9,358 nucleotides of DNA, from contig JAASSM010000028.1 in the NCBI GenBank assembly GCA_021767885.1, positions 1 through 9,358 on the forward strand. Direction: 5' to 3'. Positions within the stretch are counted from its first letter, which is position 1. Each line of letters begins with the position of its first letter. The translations under genes were made by a program, and so were the position numbers. The notes under the pieces were generated by a model. It ran no database searches. It saw only the letters and a list, made by a program, of their open reading frames with translations, and was not told where the DNA came from. The DNA comes from a bacterium. GTDB lineage: Bacteria; Krumholzibacteriota; Krumholzibacteria; LZORAL124-64-63. Below, in pieces: positions 4,890 to 9,358 of this stretch.

Positions 4890-6091
4890 GTGAAGATCCT
4901 CTCCGCACGCTGGACCGGATTCCGCAACCTGGCCGACCAGGAGGTGGCGTTCTCCCCGGGCGTGAACCTCCTGCTCGGCCAGAACGGCCAGGGCAAGACC
5001 AACGTGCTGGAGGCGCTGAACTTCCTGGCCCTCGGGCGCTCCCACCGGGGTGCGCGGTCCGAGGACCTGATCCGGTTCGGGAACGACGCCCTGCACGTGG
5101 CCCTGGCGGTGGCGGACGATGGCGGCCAGGAGCACCGCTTCGAGTTCGGCCTCGACCGCTCCGGGAGCCGGCGGCTGCGCCTCGATGGCGAGGTGATCGG
5201 CCGCCGGTCCGAGCTGGTGGGTCGTCTGGCCACCGTCTTCTTCTGGCCCGAGAGCGTGGAGCTGGTGCGGGGCGGTCCGGATCTGCGGCGCCGCTTCGCC
5301 GACCAGGGCCTCTCCGGCCTGGACGCGGGGTACCTGCGCTCGCTCGGCGCCTACCAGCGCGCCCTGCGACAGAAGTCCCACCTGCTGAAGGACCTGCGGC
5401 GCGGCCGGCGCTCCTTCGCCGCCGCGGAGCAGGAACTGGTGGCCTGGAATCGCGACCTCGCCCGGCACGCCGTGCCCCTGGGCCTCGGCCGGGCCGACTG
5501 GGCCGCCACCCTCGAGCCCTGGGCCGCCGCGGGCTACCGCGACCTCGCCGGCCAGGACCAGCCCCTCGCCTTCCGTTACCGGCCGCGGCTGGAGGCCCTG
5601 CGCCAGGCCCCGGGAGCCGACGGCGCACCCCGGTCCGCAGCCGCCGGCGAGGGCGCCGGCGAGGACGCCGGCGAGGTGCCCGACAAAGTGCATTTCCAGG
5701 CGGAAATCCTGGGGGAATTTGATTATATTGGGCCGGAAGAAGCACGGCGTGGCCGGCCTCTGACCGGCCTGCAGTTCGACGACTTCGACGTGCGACTCGG
5801 CGACCGGGACCTGCGGGTCTTCGGATCGCAGGGTGAGACCCGCACCGCCGCCATCGCGCTGATCCTGGCGCAGAGCGACGTGGTCTACCAGCGGCGGCGG
5901 GTGCGCCCCGTGCTCTTCCTCGACGACATCTTCAGCGAGCTCGACCGCGAGCGGGCGCGACGGCTCCAGGAGCGCTGTGCACGGGACCATCAGATCTTCA
6001 TCGCCTCCGCCCGGGCCGACGACGTCGCGGGCTGGTCGCCGCAGGACCGCCGCCAGTGGCGAGTCGAGGACGGGAGACTGACGACGCTTCC

Positions 6092-6095
<4 letters not shown>
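4890..6095 (+). CDS. recF: DNA replication and repair protein RecF (GTG start)
   Basis: SMC-like ATPase that acts with RecO and RecR to load RecA on gapped DNA at stalled forks. Of 401 residues, the landmarks are Walker A GQNGQGKT (30-37), ALGRSHRG (47-54), the family signature PESVELVRGGPDLRRRF (120-136), the ABC-type signature FGSQGETRTAAIAL (311-324), and Walker B FLDDIFSELD (343-352). The GTG start gives the usual VKI...FRN beginning and has AAGGA ten bases upstream; the frame is open far upstream but that part has no protein similarity. Length is typical or slightly long. Oddities: the usual GPHRDD motif before the signature reads GLQFDD, and residues about 240-285 hold a Gly/Ala/Glu repeat followed by a run of AT-richer codons. 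It sits between dnaN and dciA; its stop overlaps the next start. Confidence 0.95.
5643..5678 (+). repeat. Three 12-bp tandem repeats inside recF
   Basis: GCCGGCGAG is repeated three times in register, followed each time by a variable codon (GGC, GAC, GTG), encoding AGEG-AGED-AGEV at residues 252-263. It forms an acidic flexible stretch not expected in the RecF core and could change length by slippage in frame. Confidence 0.8.
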
Positions 6096-8384
<2,289 letters not shown>

Positions 8385-8391
8385 CGGACCG

Positions 8392-8452
8392 GCGCGGCCC
8401 GCCTCCGCGGCCGCGCGACCGGACGCGATCACCCGGCCCCATGGTGGGCCGG
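8392..8452. repeat. Two GC hairpins in the gyrB-gyrA spacer
   Basis: GCGCGGCC (8392-8399) pairs with GGCCGCGC (8409-8416) around a 9-base loop; CCGGCCC (8433-8439) pairs with GGGCCGG (8446-8452) around a 6-base loop. Both are exact. They fill most of the 87-bp spacer and the second ends 8 bases before the gyrA ribosome site. No T-run follows, so they are not ordinary terminators; attenuation, RNA processing or translation control is possible. I see no promoter in the spacer. Confidence 0.6.
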
Positions 8453-8471
8453 ACAGCGGTGAGGCAATCGC

Positions 8472-9358
8472 TTGAGCGACGAACGCGACGACATCCAGCG
8501 CAACGAGGACGAGCAGGATCTGCCCGGCGGTCCCGGCCTGCCCGATGATCCGGACACCGGCCCCACGGTGAACGGCGAGACCATCATCGACGCGGGCATC
8601 GAGGACAAGATGAAGACCTCGTACCTCGAGTACTCCATGTCGGTGATCATCTCGCGCGCCCTGCCCGACGTGCGCGACGGACTGAAGCCGGTGCACCGGC
8701 GCGTGCTGACGGCCATGAACGACCTCGGTCTGCAGCCCGGCAAGCCGTACCGCAAGTCCGCCAAGATCACCGGTGACACCACCGGCAACTACCATCCGCA
8801 CGGCACCGCCGCGGTGTACGACACGCTGGTGCGCCTGGCGCAGGACTTCTCCATGCGCTATCCGCTGGTCGATGGCCAGGGCAACTTCGGCTCCGTCGAC
8901 GGCGATTCGGCCGCGGCCGAGCGGTACACCGAGGCCCGCCTGACCCGGTTCTCCACCGAGCTGATGCAGGACCTCGACAAGGAGACCGTCGACTTCGTCC
9001 CCAACTACGACGGCTCGCGCACCATGCCGGCGGTGATGCCCTCGCGCGTGCCCAACCTGCTGGTCAACGGCGCCGACGGCATCGCCGTGGGCATGGCCAC
9101 CAAGATCCCGCCCCACAACCTGGGCGAGATCTGCGAGGGGCTGCTCGCGCTCCTGGAGAACCCCGCGCTCGAGCCCGCCGATCTGCTGCAGCACGTCGAG
9201 GGCCCGGACTTCCCCACCGGCGGGATCATCCACGGCCGCAAGGGCATCTACGACTACGTGACCACCGGCCGCGGCCGCGTGGTGGTGCGCGCCAGGACCG
9301 AGACCGAGATCGAGGACAACGGGCGCGCCAAGATCATCGTCACCGAGATCCCCTACCA
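8472..9358 (+). CDS. gyrA: DNA gyrase subunit A, N-terminal part (TTG start, cut by window edge)
   Basis: DNA-cleaving subunit of gyrase; 295 codons are present. After a 36-residue hydrophilic, Asp/Pro/Gly-rich leader the family begins with [20 protein letters not shown]. Then come [22 protein letters not shown] (56-77), the quinolone region [17 protein letters not shown] (105-121), DGQGNFGS (134-141) and the catalytic tyrosine Y152 in ERYTEARL. The tower/coiled-coil region and C-terminal wheel with the GyrA box are outside the window, so a ParC identity cannot be fully excluded, though the gyrB neighbour argues for gyrA. The TTG at 8472 is the first possible start: an in-frame TGA lies at 8460-8462 and GAGG sits seven bases before the TTG. 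The residue equal to E. coli Ser83 is Ala113. Confidence 0.94.
   Translation, partial: MSDERDDIQRNEDEQDLPGGPGLPDDPDTGPTVNGETIIDAGIEDKMKTSYLEYSMSVIISRALPDVRDGLKPVHRRVLTAMNDLGLQPGKPYRKSAKITGDTTGNYHPHGTAAVYDTLVRLAQDFSMRYPLVDGQGNFGSVDGDSAAAERYTEARLTRFSTELMQDLDKETVDFVPNYDGSRTMPAVMPSRVPNLLVNGADGIAVGMATKIPPHNLGEICEGLLALLENPALEPADLLQHVEGPDFPTGGIIHGRKGIYDYVTTGRGRVVVRARTETEIEDNGRAKIIVTEIPY

Noticed and set aside
3616..5745. Long minus-strand open frame opposite dnaN and recF
   Set aside because: Arg/Pro/Gly-rich and low-complexity, typical of a shadow frame in GC-rich DNA; both opposite genes are certain.
6056..6091. Earlier dciA start inside recF
   Set aside because: It lacks a ribosome site and adds residues unlike the family; the ATGA overlap at 6092 is the usual operon arrangement.

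Overview
The window is a bacterial chromosomal replication-origin region from a GC-rich organism (about 70% G+C by eye, with strongly G/C-biased third codon positions). Genes diverge from one AT-richer spacer. On the minus strand lies the conserved rpmH-rnpA-yidD-yidC cluster; on the plus strand lie dnaA, then dnaN-recF-dciA-gyrB-gyrA. The replication initiation, clamp and gyrase genes all read away from the spacer, as expected of leading-strand genes at oriC. The phylum cannot be fixed from this window. The DUF721/DciA helicase-loader gene between recF and gyrB, the roughly 640-residue GyrB lacking the extra block of enterobacterial GyrB, and the base composition suggest a GC-rich non-gammaproteobacterium, perhaps near Gemmatimonadota or another FCB-like lineage. 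That placement is a low-confidence inference.

Layout. 1-392: N-terminal part of yidC (minus, cut by the window edge). 397-621: yidD. 696-1130: rnpA. 1127-1261: rpmH, a 44-codon gene with a GTG start, driven by a good sigma-70-type promoter (TTGACA, 17 bp, TAATCT). 1262-1709: rpmH-dnaA spacer with one perfect DnaA box, three one-mismatch boxes and a 38% G+C stretch; this is the best oriC candidate. 1710-3125: dnaA. 3126-3654: dnaA-dnaN spacer with terminator-like hairpins, a good DnaA box followed by a GC cluster and a low-GC purine tract resembling DnaA-trio architecture, and a near-consensus dnaN promoter overlapped by an 8-bp dyad. 3655-4785: dnaN. 4890-6095: recF. 6092-6433: dciA (DUF721), overlapping the recF stop by ATGA. 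6450-8384: gyrB. 8472-9358: gyrA from a TTG start, cut by the window edge.

How it works together. DnaA binds the boxes and opens the origin, DciA is expected to help load the DnaB helicase, DnaN is the clamp for the replicase, RecF protects and repairs gapped forks, and GyrA/GyrB remove positive supercoils ahead of the forks. The opposite arm pairs ribosome and RNase P biogenesis (L34, RnpA) with membrane protein insertion (YidD, YidC).

No mobile element, CRISPR array, tRNA or rRNA was seen, and I found no new gene system. The points most worth a second look are the possible two-part origin, the operator-like dyad on the dnaN promoter, the odd insert and altered motif in RecF, the natural Ala/Thr residues in the GyrA quinolone region, the excess of non-ATG starts (6 of 10), and the GC hairpins in the operon spacers.
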